The position numbers and the translations under genes were made by a program. Below, one piece after another: positions 10,714 to 19,772 of a stretch of 64,000 nt of DNA. Source of the stretch: Thiomicrorhabdus heinhorstiae (lineage in GTDB: Bacteria; Pseudomonadota; Gammaproteobacteria; Thiomicrospirales; Thiomicrospiraceae); assembly GCF_013391765.2 (NCBI RefSeq), contig NZ_JACBGI020000002.1, positions 62,001-126,000 of the forward strand, written 5' to 3'. The notes beneath the pieces are model-generated. The model saw only the letters and a program-made list of their open reading frames with translations, was not told where the DNA came from and did no database searches. The number at the start of each line of letters is the position of its first letter. The first letter of the stretch is position 1.

Positions 10714-10759
10714 GGTCCACTAAACCAAATAGAACGGATAAACCCACAAGGAGCCGGCT

Positions 10760-11239
10760 ATGCTGTCAAAAACCACTCGAATCCTCTTAGCTTCCATTTT
10801 TGCCCTATTCACCTCCTTTGCCGTACAGGCCGACGGCGCCATTCCGCAAGCGAAAAACTTGCAAACCCTGGGTCAGAAAGCCTTACAAAAGAATATTCCG
10901 ATCGCAATTCTCTTCGCCTCGCAAGGGCTGAAATCCACGCAAAACCTTAAAGATCTGGCATTAGATCCGATCGTGATGTCCGGCGAACTGGACGACAAAG
11001 TTATTTTTACCGAACTGCACCCGAATGACGGCAACAGTACGATCGACTTCTACGGTGAGAAAACCGCCAACAGCGAATTCAAGCAGATCTACAATCTAAC
11101 CAGCCTCCCGGTAGTAATTTTCGTTAACGGTGAGGGTGATCAAATAGCACCTCCTCTGCTATCCGGTGCTTACGATTTCTACTACCACTACTTCAAACAA
11201 CATCTCGAGCAAGCGCAAAAGCAGCTCGACAGTCAGTAA
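10760..11239 (+). CDS. exported thioredoxin-fold-like protein without CXXC
   Basis: 159 residues with a Sec signal peptide (basic start, hydrophobic stretch, cleavage likely after VQA at about residue 24). The mature part shows a thioredoxin-like pattern: PIAILFAS strand, a helix, then LTSLPVVIFVNGEGD, where SLPVVIF corresponds to the cis-Pro segment of periplasmic thioredoxin-like proteins. No cysteine is present, so a redox role is excluded; a binding role is more likely. It has its own ribosome-binding site (AAGGAG at 10749-10754) and is followed by a strong terminator. Function unknown. Confidence 0.7.
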   Translation: MLSKTTRILLASIFALFTSFAVQADGAIPQAKNLQTLGQKALQKNIPIAILFASQGLKSTQNLKDLALDPIVMSGELDDKVIFTELHPNDGNSTIDFYGEKTANSEFKQIYNLTSLPVVIFVNGEGDQIAPPLLSGAYDFYYHYFKQHLEQAQKQLDSQ

Positions 11240-11261
11240 ACCATCAGCCCAACGTCATTGC

Positions 11262-11297
11262 AAAAAGCCCGATTTGATCTATTCACCGGGCTTTTTT
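11262..11297 (+). terminator. rho-independent terminator
   Basis: AAAAAGCCCG and CGGGCTTTTTT form a stem with a T run, 23 bp after the stop of the exported thioredoxin-like gene. Confidence 0.85.
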
Positions 11298-11380
11298 ACC
11301 TTCTCACAAAATAAGCTCACCAAGACGCACCGCAATTTACATTACAGAAGACTGGTCTTTATCAATAACCTTTATAAATA

Positions 11381-11401
11381 AAATGTAATTTTTTTACATT
11401 T
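11381..11401. promoter_or_regulatory. perfect inverted repeat upstream of the peptide promoter
   Basis: AAATGTAA (11381-11388) and TTACATTT (11394-11401) are perfect complements around five T residues, ending five bases before the -35 hexamer at 11406. The position suits an activator or repressor site, or an A/T-rich UP element. The cognate regulator cannot be named from sequence. Confidence 0.55.
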
Positions 11402-11405
11402 ATTA

Positions 11406-11434
11406 TTGACACGTCATAAATCCTTGTTTATTAT
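11406..11434 (+). promoter_or_regulatory. near-consensus sigma-70 promoter of the peptide array
   Basis: TTGACA at 11406-11411, a 17-base spacer, and TATTAT at 11429-11434. A start near 11441 would give a leader of about 85 bases whose first element is the stem-loop at 11445-11465. This is the best promoter match noticed in the window and predicts strong expression of the short genes downstream. Confidence 0.8.
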
Positions 11435-11444
11435 GAGATCCAAC

Positions 11445-11465
11445 AAATGGAAAAAACTTCCATTT
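11445..11465 (+). promoter_or_regulatory. 5'-leader stem-loop of the peptide mRNA
   Basis: AAATGGAA (11445-11452) pairs with TTCCATTT (11458-11465) around AAAAC. It sits at the predicted 5' end of the transcript, where stem-loops in other bacteria (ompA type) protect mRNA from decay. The T run after it is short, so it is unlikely to terminate. Confidence 0.5.
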
Positions 11466-11526
11466 TTAATAAAAATTACTTTGCCGATCAATTTGAATTG
11501 GCTTGATACAAAAAAGGAATAAGTTC

Positions 11527-11661
11527 ATGAAAAAAATGCTTCTAGCCGCACTACTGACTTTCGGTGTTACAACTGCTGCATCCGCTCACCACATGTCAGC
11601 GAACGATGATGCGGGAATTTACATTCCTGAGTGGTCTCCACACCTATTGATGGAATTTTAA
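11527..11661 (+). CDS. small exported peptide, copy 1 of 3
   Basis: 44 residues. Residues 1-20 form a Sec signal peptide (MKKMLLAALL, then TAASA as the AXA cleavage site). The predicted mature peptide has 24 residues, starts His-His-Met, has an acidic centre (NDDAG) and ends IPEWSPHLLMEF. It contains two aromatic-proline elements and no cysteine. AAGGAA lies about eight bases before the ATG. Two further copies follow, 181 and 368 bp downstream start to start. I do not recognise the family. The N-terminal His-His-Met suggests metal (copper) binding, but this is only inference. Confidence 0.8.
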   Translation: MKKMLLAALLTFGVTTAASAHHMSANDDAGIYIPEWSPHLLMEF

Positions 11662-11707
11662 GAACAACGCTTAATCAAACTCTCAGAACAGTAAAAAGGA
11701 TTAAACC

Positions 11708-11842
11708 ATGAAAAAAATGCTTCTAGCCGCACTACTCACTTTCGGTGTTGCAACTGCTGCTTCCGCTCACCACATGTCAGCGAACGATGATGCGGGAATT
11801 TACATTCCTGAATGGTCTCCACACTTGTTGATGGAATTCTAA
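11708..11842 (+). CDS. small exported peptide, copy 2 of 3
   Basis: 44 residues, differing from copy 1 only in the signal peptide (GVATAASA where copy 1 has GVTTAASA); the predicted 24-residue mature peptide is the same. AAAAGGATT lies eight bases before the ATG, a better ribosome-binding site than that of copy 1. It lies 46 bp after copy 1, with no terminator between, so the three genes form one transcript. Function unknown; gene amplification for dosage is the simplest reading. Confidence 0.8.
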   Translation: MKKMLLAALLTFGVATAASAHHMSANDDAGIYIPEWSPHLLMEF

Positions 11843-11894
11843 GAACGAATATTGATTTATAAAGACTTTCAAGTATTGTAAAAAGGATTAAACC

Positions 11895-12029
11895 ATGAAA
11901 AAAATGCTTCTAGCTGCTCTACTAACTCTAGGTGTTTCTACCGCTGCGTCTGCCCACCATATGGCTGAATACGACGATGCCGGTATCTATATTCCTGAAT
12001 GGTCACCGCACCTGTTGATGGAGTTCTAA
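11895..12029 (+). CDS. small exported peptide, copy 3 of 3
   Basis: 44 residues. The signal peptide differs at a few positions (LTLGVSTAASA), and the mature N-terminus reads HHMAEYDDAG where the other copies have HHMSANDDAG; the last 16 residues, from DDAGIYIPEW onward, are unchanged. DNA divergence from copies 1 and 2 is mainly synonymous. Ribosome-binding site AAAAGGATT as in copy 2. A strong terminator follows 29 bp after the stop, closing the array. Confidence 0.8.
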   Translation: MKKMLLAALLTLGVSTAASAHHMAEYDDAGIYIPEWSPHLLMEF

Positions 12030-12057
12030 TTCCGCTCTTTCTCAAAAGTACGTCTAT

Positions 12058-12097
12058 AAAAAAAGCCCGCTGAGGAATTCCTAAGCGGGCTTTTTTA
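12058..12097. terminator. bidirectional terminator between the peptide array and ybiT
   Basis: AAAAAAGCCCGCT and AGCGGGCTTTTTT arms flank an 11-base loop, with A and T runs on both sides, so it can end both the plus-strand peptide transcript and the minus-strand ybiT transcript. Confidence 0.9.
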
Positions 12098-12127
12098 CTT
12101 TGCGGAAAACAAAAAGAAAACAGAAAA

Positions 12128-13732
12128 TCAGGCTTCCTGCTTTTCCAGATAGGACTCATAGTCGCCGCGATAATCTTCGATCCCATCTTCTTTCATCACC
12201 AGAACACGGGTTGCAATCGAAGAAACGAACTCTCGGTCATGCGAAACGAAAATCACCGTCCCAGGATAGTTTTCCAACGCCATATTCAACGACTCGATCG
12301 ACTCCATATCCAAATGGTTGGTCGGTTCATCCATAATCAACACATTCGGTTTCTGCATCATCAGCTTGCCGAACAGCATACGTCCCTGTTCGCCCCCGGA
12401 CAGAACTTTGACCGATTTGCCGATCTCCTTTTGCGAGAACAGCAAGCGTCCTAAAATGGCACGAACCGCCTGTTCATCGTCGCCTTCCTGCTTCCACTGA
12501 CTCATCCAATCCAAAAGGCTCAAGTCTTCGGCAAAGTCCGCCGCGTGATCCTGAGCGTAATAACCGATTTTGACGTTTTCCGACCACTTGACCACACCGG
12601 AAGTCAATTCGGTATCACCGACCAGACATTTCAGGAAAGTAGTTTTCCCGATCCCGTTACCCCCGATTACCGCCAGGCGCTCTTCGACTTCCAGCATCAT
12701 ACTGAAATCTTTGATCACTTCATTATCACCGTCGGTTTCATCGCGATAGGTTTTCGACAGATGCTCGATCTCCAATGCCAGACGGAACAGTTTTTTCTCC
12801 TGCTCGAAACGGATAAACGGGTTAACACGGCTGGATGGTTTAACTTCCTCCAACTGAATTTTATCGATCAACTTGGCGCGTGAAGTCGCCTGCTTGGCCT
12901 TGGAAGCGTTCGCCGAGAAACGGCTGACGAAGGTTTTCAATTCGTTGATCTGCGCCTGCTTCTTGGCGTTATCCGCCAATAGACGTTCGCGAGCCTGAGT
13001 CGAAGCGACCATATACTCGTCGTAATTTCCTGGGTAGATGCGTAGAGAACCATAATCCAAATCCGCCATGTGCGTACAGACACTGTTCAGGAAGTGGCGG
13101 TCGTGGGAGATGATAATCATTGTACTTTTGCGTTCGTTCAGAACGTTTTCCAGCCAACGAATGGTATCGATATCCAAGTTGTTGGTCGGCTCGTCCAGCA
13201 GCAGAATATCCGGATCGGCAAACAGTGCCTGCGCCAGAAGTACACGCAGCTTCCAGCCCGGCGCCACTTCGCTCATAGGACCATAGTGCTGTTCAACGGG
13301 AATGCCGACACCGATCAGCAGTTCACCGGCACGCGACTCGGCGGTGTAGCCGTCCATCTCACCGAATTTGACTTCCAGATCGGCAACCAGCATGCCTTCT
13401 TCTTCGGACATTTCCGCCAAACCGTAGATGCGGTCACGTTCTTTTTTGACTTCCCACAGTTCCGGCTGACCCATGATAACCGTGTCGACGACCGAGAAGG
13501 CTTCATATGCAAACTGATCCTGTTTCAGTTTTCCCAGGCGCTCATCCGGATCGAGGGACACGGTTCCACCGGTTTGTTCCAGATCACCACCGAGAATTTT
13601 CATCAGCGTCGACTTTCCGCAGCCGTTCGCACCGATTAAACCGTAACGGTTACCCTCGCCGAATTTGACTGAAATGTCTTCGAAAAGCGGCTTTTCACCA
13701 AACTGCATGGTGATATTTGCGGTTGATAACAC
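12128..13732 (-). CDS. ybiT: ABC-F ATPase YbiT
   Basis: Cytosolic ABC-F protein, a family that binds ribosomes and acts on stalled or specialised translation. 534 residues from GTG 13732, which has AAAGGA upstream; this matches E. coli YbiT (530 residues), and the longer upstream frame from 13852 gives an unrelated N-terminus. Two ATPase modules: Walker [10 protein letters not shown] with [11 protein letters not shown], and GGNGIGKTT with [11 protein letters not shown]; the linker has [14 protein letters not shown]. Similarity to YbiT is strong across the whole length. It has no membrane domain and so is not a transporter. It is followed by the shared terminator at 12058-12097. Confidence 0.93.
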   Translation of the reverse strand: MLSTANITMQFGEKPLFEDISVKFGEGNRYGLIGANGCGKSTLMKILGGDLEQTGGTVSLDPDERLGKLKQDQFAYEAFSVVDTVIMGQPELWEVKKERDRIYGLAEMSEEEGMLVADLEVKFGEMDGYTAESRAGELLIGVGIPVEQHYGPMSEVAPGWKLRVLLAQALFADPDILLLDEPTNNLDIDTIRWLENVLNERKSTMIIISHDRHFLNSVCTHMADLDYGSLRIYPGNYDEYMVASTQARERLLADNAKKQAQINELKTFVSRFSANASKAKQATSRAKLIDKIQLEEVKPSSRVNPFIRFEQEKKLFRLALEIEHLSKTYRDETDGDNEVIKDFSMMLEVEERLAVIGGNGIGKTTFLKCLVGDTELTSGVVKWSENVKIGYYAQDHAADFAEDLSLLDWMSQWKQEGDDEQAVRAILGRLLFSQKEIGKSVKVLSGGEQGRMLFGKLMMQKPNVLIMDEPTNHLDMESIESLNMALENYPGTVIFVSHDREFVSSIATRVLVMKEDGIEDYRGDYESYLEKQEA

Positions 13733-13840
13733 TTTGAAATCCTTTCTATTTAAATAAGTCTTGCCAATAAATTGGGCGTATTCTGGCATAAATGGCGGCA
13801 AAAAACGAGCAAACCGCCCAAATAGGGTAAAACAAAAAGC

Positions 13841-13873
13841 AAAAAGCCCCACCGGATCACTCCGACAGGGCCT
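13841..13873 (-). terminator. terminator of htpG
   Basis: On the minus strand GGCCCTGTCGGA pairs with TCCGGTGGGGC and is followed by TTTTTG; it lies 31 bp past the htpG stop. Confidence 0.75.
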
Positions 13874-13903
13874 TCTGGAACGAATTGATTCCTTAACGAA
13901 ACC

Positions 13904-15796
13904 TTATACGACTTCCGCCAGCAGGGTATTCATCCGTTTAATAAACGCTGCCGGTTCTTCGAGCTGGTCGCCTTCGGCTAATTGTGCCTGCTCCAACAGG
14001 AACAGCGACCACTCTTTGACTTTGCCTTCATCGTCCATCGCATCCAGTTTTTTGACCAGAATATGATCCGGATTCAACTCAAGTACCGGCTTCTGCTTCG
14101 GAACGCTTTGTCCTAGCTGTTCCATCATGCGCGCCATATGTGCCGACATATCACCTTCGGCATTCACCACACAGGCTGGAGAATCGGTTAAGCGATGCGT
14201 GATCTTAACATCGGAAACATTCTCCTCGATCGCTTTTTTGACCTTTTCGGTCAGGGCTTCACGCGCTTTTTTGTCCTCTTCAGACAGCTCCGCTTCCGCC
14301 TCGTCCTCGAACTCTTTCAGATCGGCAGAAGTAATCGATTTGAGCTGCTTGCCTTCAAATTCATGCAGATGCGAAACCAGCCATTCGTCGATACGGTCAG
14401 ACAACAACAGGACTTCGATGCCTTTCTTGCGGAACATTTCCAGATGAGGGCTGCCTTTCGCGGCAGCATGCGTATCGGCTACGATGAAATAAATCGCTTC
14501 CTGACCTTCCTGCATGCGATCAATGTACTCCTGCAGGGAAATACGCTGCTCGGCTTTATCGTCTTGTGTCGACGCAAAACGCAGCAGTGCCGCGATCTTA
14601 TCTTTATTGGCAAAGTCTTCGACAACCCCTTCTTTCATCACCTGACCGAACTGATCCCAGAAGGTGTTGTAGTCATCCTGTTCTTCCGCTTTGGCCATTT
14701 TGCCCAATTGATCCAGAACACGCTTAACGGAAGCGGCACGAATCTTATCGACCACCTTGTTGCTTTGCAGAATCTCACGCGATACGTTCAGAGGCAAGTC
14801 GGCCGAATCGATAACCCCGCGCACAAACCGCAGATAAGTCGGCATCAGGTGTTCGGCGTCATCCATGATGAATACGCGCTTCACATACAATTTCAAACCG
14901 TAGCGGCGCTCGCGATCATACAGATCGAACGGCGCCTGCTTGGGAATATACAGCAAAGAGGTGTATTCCAGTGTCCCTTCTACTTTATTGTGGATGTGTG
15001 TTAAAGGCTCGTTAAAATCGTGCGAGATGGTCTGATAGAAATTGGTGTAATCTTCATCGCTCAATTCCGACTTCGGCTGGGTCCATAAAGCGGTTGCCTT
15101 ATTCACCTTCTCCCAGTCATCGGTCACTTTTTCTTCTTTGGCTTCTTCATCCCACTCGGTCTTTTTCATCTGAATCGGGAAGTTAATATGATCCGAATAG
15201 GTGGTAATGATGTTTTTCAGACGGAAATTATCCAGAAACTCGTCCATGTCCTCTTTCAGATGCAAAGTAATCGAGGTTCCCTTAGCGGCTTTCTCGACGG
15301 TTTCCAGCGTATATTCGCCTTCGCCCTTCGACACCCAGCGCGTCCCTTCGGCGGCGTCGGTTCCCGCTTTACGGGTTTCCAGTGCAACTTCGTCGGCAAC
15401 GATAAACGAGGAATAGAAACCGACCCCGAATTGGCCGATCAGATTGGAATCCTTGGCTTGATCGCCTGTCAGGCTCTCAAGGAATTTTTTGGTACCGGAG
15501 TTGGCAATGGTTCCGATATTGGCGATGACTTCATCGCGGGTCATACCGATACCGTTATCGCTGATAGTCACGGTACGCGCGCTTTTATCGAAATCGATGG
15601 AAATCGCCAGTTCGTCCTCGCCCTCGTTTAAACTATCGTCGGACACCGCCTGGAATCGCAGTTTATCCAAGGCGTCGGAGGCGTTGGACACCAATTCACG
15701 CAAGAAAATTTCTTTATTCGAATACAGAGCGTGAATCATTAATTTAAGCAGTTGATTGACTTCGGTTTGAAACGCATGGGTTTCGGCTGCACTCAT
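13904..15796 (-). CDS. htpG: chaperone HtpG (Hsp90)
   Basis: ATP-dependent Hsp90 chaperone of the cytosol. 630 residues, family length. The N-terminal GHKL ATPase has [28 protein letters not shown] and [11 protein letters not shown]; a middle domain with [11 protein letters not shown] and [11 protein letters not shown] follows, then the C-terminal dimerisation domain ending [13 protein letters not shown]. It begins [18 protein letters not shown] sequence resembling a sigma-32 promoter lies about 90-120 bp upstream (15887-15916), consistent with heat induction. It has its own terminator. Confidence 0.97.
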
Positions 15797-15886
15797 GGTT
15801 TATTCTCCACTATTGCTAACTATTAGATTAAATCGATTGGTTACAGAAGCTGCCGAAGCAACTTCGTAAAATTTCAGGCTTCGGTT

Positions 15887-15916
15887 TGAATAGTGACGAG
15901 CAAAAATGTTTTCAAG
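15887..15916 (-). promoter_or_regulatory. possible sigma-32 promoter of htpG
   Basis: On the minus strand CTTGAA (15916-15911), a 15-base spacer, and CACTATTCA (15895-15887), which matches CCCCATTTA at 6 of 9 positions. It has the same spacer length as the much better site before hslO. Confidence 0.4.
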
Positions 15917-15926
15917 TCCGAAAACG

Positions 15927-15955
15927 AAAAAAGCACGGAAAAATCCGTGCTTTTT
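15927..15955 (-). terminator. terminator of the unknown periplasmic protein gene
   Basis: GCACGG (15933-15938) and CCGTGC (15945-15950) with A/T runs on both sides; it lies downstream of the minus-strand gene ending at 15998. Confidence 0.85.
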
Positions 15956-15997
15956 ACATCATCAGCCTATTCAGGCTTTGCCAAGAAAGCGTGACGA

Positions 15998-16924
15998 TTA
16001 CATGTCGCCTGCGACCGCAGTTTCAACTTTTTTATTGTTGGCAACCGCTGTCAAAGCTGCGGTAATATCGTCAGGAGCGCTCATGATACTCATGAAGCTG
16101 CCCGAACCTGCCATAGACAAACTTGGCCAGTTGATCGCAATACGGAATTTACCGTTCAAGGCTACAACCTTGCCGTCGACAACTAGAATTTCATATGGGA
16201 AATGCGCTGCGTGCGAATATTTAGTGGCCGAATCGATCTGTTTTCTGATATTCGCATCCGAACCTTCTTTGTAGTTCAGTGCAACGCCGAAGACGCTCAT
16301 GTTCTTGCCTGGGATATCGATACGGTAAACTTTCTCCGCACCGCCACGCTTGGCGCTTAGACCGGCCTCCACTGCTTTAACCGCTTCGCCGTAAGAACCG
16401 TATTTCGCCAAATCGTCGGTATCGTCAAAGTATGGCATTGCAAACATGTAGTGGTAGTCACGCAGATCATCCGCCGAAATCGCTTCTTTGGCACCAAACT
16501 CATTCTGCTTGCCTAGAGCTTTCTCCATTGCCGCTTGTACTGGCTTGATGTCGCCTTCCATACGGTAAGCGTTAAACTGATAAGTCGGATTGGTGTAACT
16601 TACTTCGACTTTGCCGCCTTTATTGACGACAGCAACACGTTCCATAGCGCCGAAACCACCGTTCTCAGACTTGCCGGCCATGCTTTTCAAAGCGCCGTTC
16701 GTTACCACGATGACATTGGAGTTGGCATCCGGAGCATAGCTGCCGACCACTTCGAAACCGTTTTGTTTCAAAGCCGCGGTCGCTTTTGCAGAAGCATCCG
16801 CAACACTTGAGCCATCGGTATTACCCATGACGAACGGCTTATAGTCGGCAAATGCCGCAAACGGCATCAGACCCAAGCTCGCACACAAGACGCCCTTACG
16901 TAGAATTGATTGGATGTTTTTCAT
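15998..16924 (-). CDS. exported protein of unknown function
   Basis: 308 residues with a Sec signal peptide (MKNIQSILRKG, hydrophobic core, cleavage likely after AFA at about residue 26). The mature protein is mixed alpha-beta. The first part (SSVADASAKATAALKQNGFEV and a following strand ending in SYTNP) resembles the layout of DUF302 proteins; the second part repeats a similar pattern around AEKVYRIDIPGKNMSVFGVAL and ends in an alanine-rich helix. No cysteine remains in the mature chain. Monocistronic between its own terminator and a 150 bp upstream gap. The periplasmic location is well supported; the function is not known. Confidence 0.65.
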   Translation of the reverse strand: MKNIQSILRKGVLCASLGLMPFAAFADYKPFVMGNTDGSSVADASAKATAALKQNGFEVVGSYAPDANSNVIVVTNGALKSMAGKSENGGFGAMERVAVVNKGGKVEVSYTNPTYQFNAYRMEGDIKPVQAAMEKALGKQNEFGAKEAISADDLRDYHYMFAMPYFDDTDDLAKYGSYGEAVKAVEAGLSAKRGGAEKVYRIDIPGKNMSVFGVALNYKEGSDANIRKQIDSATKYSHAAHFPYEILVVDGKVVALNGKFRIAINWPSLSMAGSGSFMSIMSAPDDITAALTAVANNKKVETAVAGDM

Positions 16925-17078
16925 AACTATAACCTCCCCTGATAGGTTTTTATCTGTCTTTGTTTTTATTTCTTCGTTGTCGAAGTTGGGGGCTATTGTT
17001 ATAAAATTTTCTTAATTTAAAAACCTAAAGTTTTTTATGTCGGAATAAGACCGGACTAATATAAGTAAACAGTGAAAT

Positions 17079-17657
17079 TTAAAATAGTTCGAATTCATCG
17101 GCCTCGGATTCCACAGGCTGATGCATTCTGGCGCGCATGCGATCTTTCATAATTTCAATCGCTTCGTCGGACGGTATATGCTGATCAAAAATCAGTTCAA
17201 ATAACTCCTCTTCTTCACGCATGGTCGTGCCTTTGCGCACACTGGCTTTGAAAGCTTCCCACTCTTCTGCACTCTTTACGCGCATCTCGTGCGAAACAAT
17301 TTCCGCAAGCCCGGAAAGACCGTAAGAGACATGCTCCAAGCGCTGACTCAGCTTATCGTAAAACTGAAAGGCAATGATCGCCTGCTGCATCTTGGCCGCC
17401 AGAACCTCGGCCTGAGTGAGCAAAGCATTCTTAAGCGAGGTTTCCTCATCCGAAATATCCTGACGCAACCCCTTACCGAGTTCTTGAATATGTTCTATGT
17501 GCTGCGACATATAGGAAAATGAATCAATCAAGGCATTAACCGAATTGTCTCCCTCGGTAATCGACAGATCAATTTGTGCTACCGAGAGATTCAAAACCAG
17601 AATCGTCTGTTGAACTTCTTTGGAACCAAGCGTGAAGTTTTCGGCAATCGCATGCAT
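17079..17657 (-). CDS. helical chemotaxis-linked protein with CheZ-like motif
   Basis: 192 residues, almost entirely helical, acidic, no signal or membrane segment. A central long helix carries AFQFYDKLSQRLEHV, in which D101 and Q105 are spaced like the catalytic Asp and Gln of the CheZ phosphatase family (DXXXQ). The C-terminal end (VESEADEFELF) is acidic and resembles the CheY-binding tails of CheZ proteins. It lies 39 bp after cheA in the same operon and no recognisable cheZ, cheX or fliY is nearby. A CheY-P phosphatase or another response-regulator partner is inferred; no homologue was searched for. Confidence 0.55.
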   Translation of the reverse strand: MHAIAENFTLGSKEVQQTILVLNLSVAQIDLSITEGDNSVNALIDSFSYMSQHIEHIQELGKGLRQDISDEETSLKNALLTQAEVLAAKMQQAIIAFQFYDKLSQRLEHVSYGLSGLAEIVSHEMRVKSAEEWEAFKASVRKGTTMREEEELFELIFDQHIPSDEAIEIMKDRMRARMHQPVESEADEFELF

Positions 17658-17696
17658 ATTGGTTTTCCTTATTTATTTATCGTGTTGCTATTGATT

Positions 17697-19760
17697 TTAT
17701 GCAGGCGTTTTGTGACCGCTTAAAATTTCATTGATATCCAGAATCAGCGACACGGTTCCATCACCTAAGATTGTCGCACCGGCAATACCATCAACTTTCA
17801 TAAAGTTGCTTTCCAAACTCTTAATCACCACTTGCTGTTGACCGAGTAGATCGTCGACAAATACCCCTGCTCTTTGACCACTTGCTTCCACAACAACCAG
17901 AAGACCATCCTGCAAATTTTCGCGGGCATCCGCTACCGCCATTTTGCGATGCAGGCGAATCACCGGGATATAGGTATCACGCAATTTATACAATTCCGCG
18001 CCACCGGCAATGCCTTTGACACTGACCGGATCGACCTGAATCGACTCGATAATCGATACCAGAGGAAAAACAAAAGTCTGACTGCCGACAGTACACAGCT
18101 GACCATCTAGGATCGCCAACGTCAACGGCAGACGAATGGTAAAGACGCTCCCCTCTCCCAGGCGGGTTTCGACCTCGACCGAACCGCCTAAACTGCGGAT
18201 GTTACGTCGCACGACATCCATCCCGACACCACGTCCGGATATATCGCTAACCACCTCCGCTGTCGAAAAACCGGGATGGAAAATCAGATCGATGATTTCT
18301 TGTTCATTCAAACCGTGATCGGCTTCAATCACGCCTTTTTCAATCGCCTTCTGTTCGATTTTCGCCGCATTGATTCCTGCGCCGTCATCGCTGATCTGAA
18401 TCAGGATGCTGCCGCCTTGATGATAAGCAGATAACTTGACGGTTCCGGTCTCGTCTTTACCGGCCTGCAAACGCGCGTCTGGGCCTTCGATTCCGTGGTC
18501 AATCGAGTTTCGTACAATGTGCACCAGAGGATCGGTCAACTGCTCCAGCATGGTTTTATCCAGCTCGGTGCCTTCCCCTTCCATCACCAGATTGATTTTC
18601 TTGCCGAGCTTTTGACTGACATCATGCACAATTCGCGGCATACGGTTAAAAGCGAAACTCACCGGCAACATGCGGATATTCATTACGCTTTCCTGAAGCT
18701 CTCTGGTATGGCGTTCAAGATGGTTCAAGCCCTCTTTCAGCTTATCGACCCAATCATGATTACCTTCTTGAGCGCCCTGTTCAGCCTGATCGCCGAATTG
18801 GCTTAACATCGACTGAGTAATAACCAGTTCGCCAACCAGATTCACCAGTTGATCGATTTTGCTCAAGTCGACACGGATCGACCCTTCCGGCTTGCTTGAA
18901 GACTGCGGGGCGGCTTTTTTCTCCGCTTTCTTAGGAGTAGCGGGAACTGCCTGAATGACCGGCTTGCCGACAACTTCCTCCTGAGGAATCTTTTCCGCAA
19001 CCTCGACTGCCGGCTCTGTTTCGGCTTGCGTATCAGAAACGTCCATTTCTTTGATATGAATGGTCGCACCATCGCCATCGATCCACTCAAAGACCTCCTG
19101 AACATCTTCCAAGGTGGCGTGATCACTTTGCAGAGTCAACTGCCAGCTTAAATACAGTGATTCAGGGTCAAAAGCGTCAAACTCCGGCAGTTCATCGTTT
19201 TTAAGCTCAACCGTCAGGTCACCGAGCGTTTCCAGCTCTCGAAAAATTCGCAGGGGTTCATTGCCGGTTTTAAGCAGTTCAGCTTCGGGAATCAAATCAA
19301 TTTGCCAGGTTTTGACACCACTTGCACTTGCACTTGCAGCTTCCATACTTTCCTGAACGGCTTCTAAGCTCGATCCTCCGCCGAGAATCGCTTCCAGTTG
19401 ATTTTGAACTTCCTGAGCTCTATCCAGATCAACCTCTTCATGATTTTTCAGGCGCGTTAACATATCGCGCAAAACATCCACCGCCTGCAACAAGGCCTGT
19501 TGAGACTCAACGGTGACTTCACGCGTACCATCACGCATTTCATCCAGCAAGGTTTCCAAAACATGGGTAAAGCCGGCAATTTCGCTGAAACCGAAAGTAC
19601 CGCTTCCGCCTTTTATTGAGTGGGCGGCACGGAAAATTTCATTGATTTTTTCGTTATCAGGAATTCCGGTCGGCAGCTCTAACAGGCCAGCCTCCATGAC
19701 ATCCAAGCCTTCAAAACTTTCTTCAAGATAGGTTTGGCGAAAGGTTTCCATCATATCCAT
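17697..19760 (-). CDS. cheA: chemotaxis histidine kinase CheA
   Basis: Sensor kinase that phosphorylates CheY and CheB in response to receptor arrays. 687 residues: HPt domain (1-105) with phospho-acceptor H47 in AAHSIKGGSGTFG; a linker and a middle region rich in Glu and Ala (about 240-295); the P3 dimerisation helices (about 297-375); the kinase domain with HIVRNSIDHGIEG, DDGAGI and GRGVGMDVV; and a CheW-like domain at the C-terminus (about 545-687). Start ATG 19760 has GAGGA upstream and lies 12 bp after cheD. No cheY, cheB, cheR or cheW is adjacent, so the rest of the pathway lies elsewhere. Confidence 0.95.
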   Translation of the reverse strand: MDMMETFRQTYLEESFEGLDVMEAGLLELPTGIPDNEKINEIFRAAHSIKGGSGTFGFSEIAGFTHVLETLLDEMRDGTREVTVESQQALLQAVDVLRDMLTRLKNHEEVDLDRAQEVQNQLEAILGGGSSLEAVQESMEAASASASGVKTWQIDLIPEAELLKTGNEPLRIFRELETLGDLTVELKNDELPEFDAFDPESLYLSWQLTLQSDHATLEDVQEVFEWIDGDGATIHIKEMDVSDTQAETEPAVEVAEKIPQEEVVGKPVIQAVPATPKKAEKKAAPQSSSKPEGSIRVDLSKIDQLVNLVGELVITQSMLSQFGDQAEQGAQEGNHDWVDKLKEGLNHLERHTRELQESVMNIRMLPVSFAFNRMPRIVHDVSQKLGKKINLVMEGEGTELDKTMLEQLTDPLVHIVRNSIDHGIEGPDARLQAGKDETGTVKLSAYHQGGSILIQISDDGAGINAAKIEQKAIEKGVIEADHGLNEQEIIDLIFHPGFSTAEVVSDISGRGVGMDVVRRNIRSLGGSVEVETRLGEGSVFTIRLPLTLAILDGQLCTVGSQTFVFPLVSIIESIQVDPVSVKGIAGGAELYKLRDTYIPVIRLHRKMAVADARENLQDGLLVVVEASGQRAGVFVDDLLGQQQVVIKSLESNFMKVDGIAGATILGDGTVSLILDINEILSGHKTPA

Positions 19761-19772
19761 AGAGTTTAATCC

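Larger units (their letters stand above)
11527..12029 (+). repeat. three tandem copies of a 181-187 bp gene unit
   Basis: Each unit is an identical-length 135 bp reading frame plus a 46-52 bp spacer that carries an AAAAAGGATTAAACC-type ribosome-binding region before copies 2 and 3. Copies 1 and 2 are nearly identical at the DNA level; copy 3 has diverged at many third positions yet keeps the same C-terminal 16 residues, a sign of selection on the protein. Confidence 0.9.

Noticed and set aside
14195-15004. 269-residue plus-strand frame opposite htpG
   Set aside because: Antisense shadow of a highly conserved gene.
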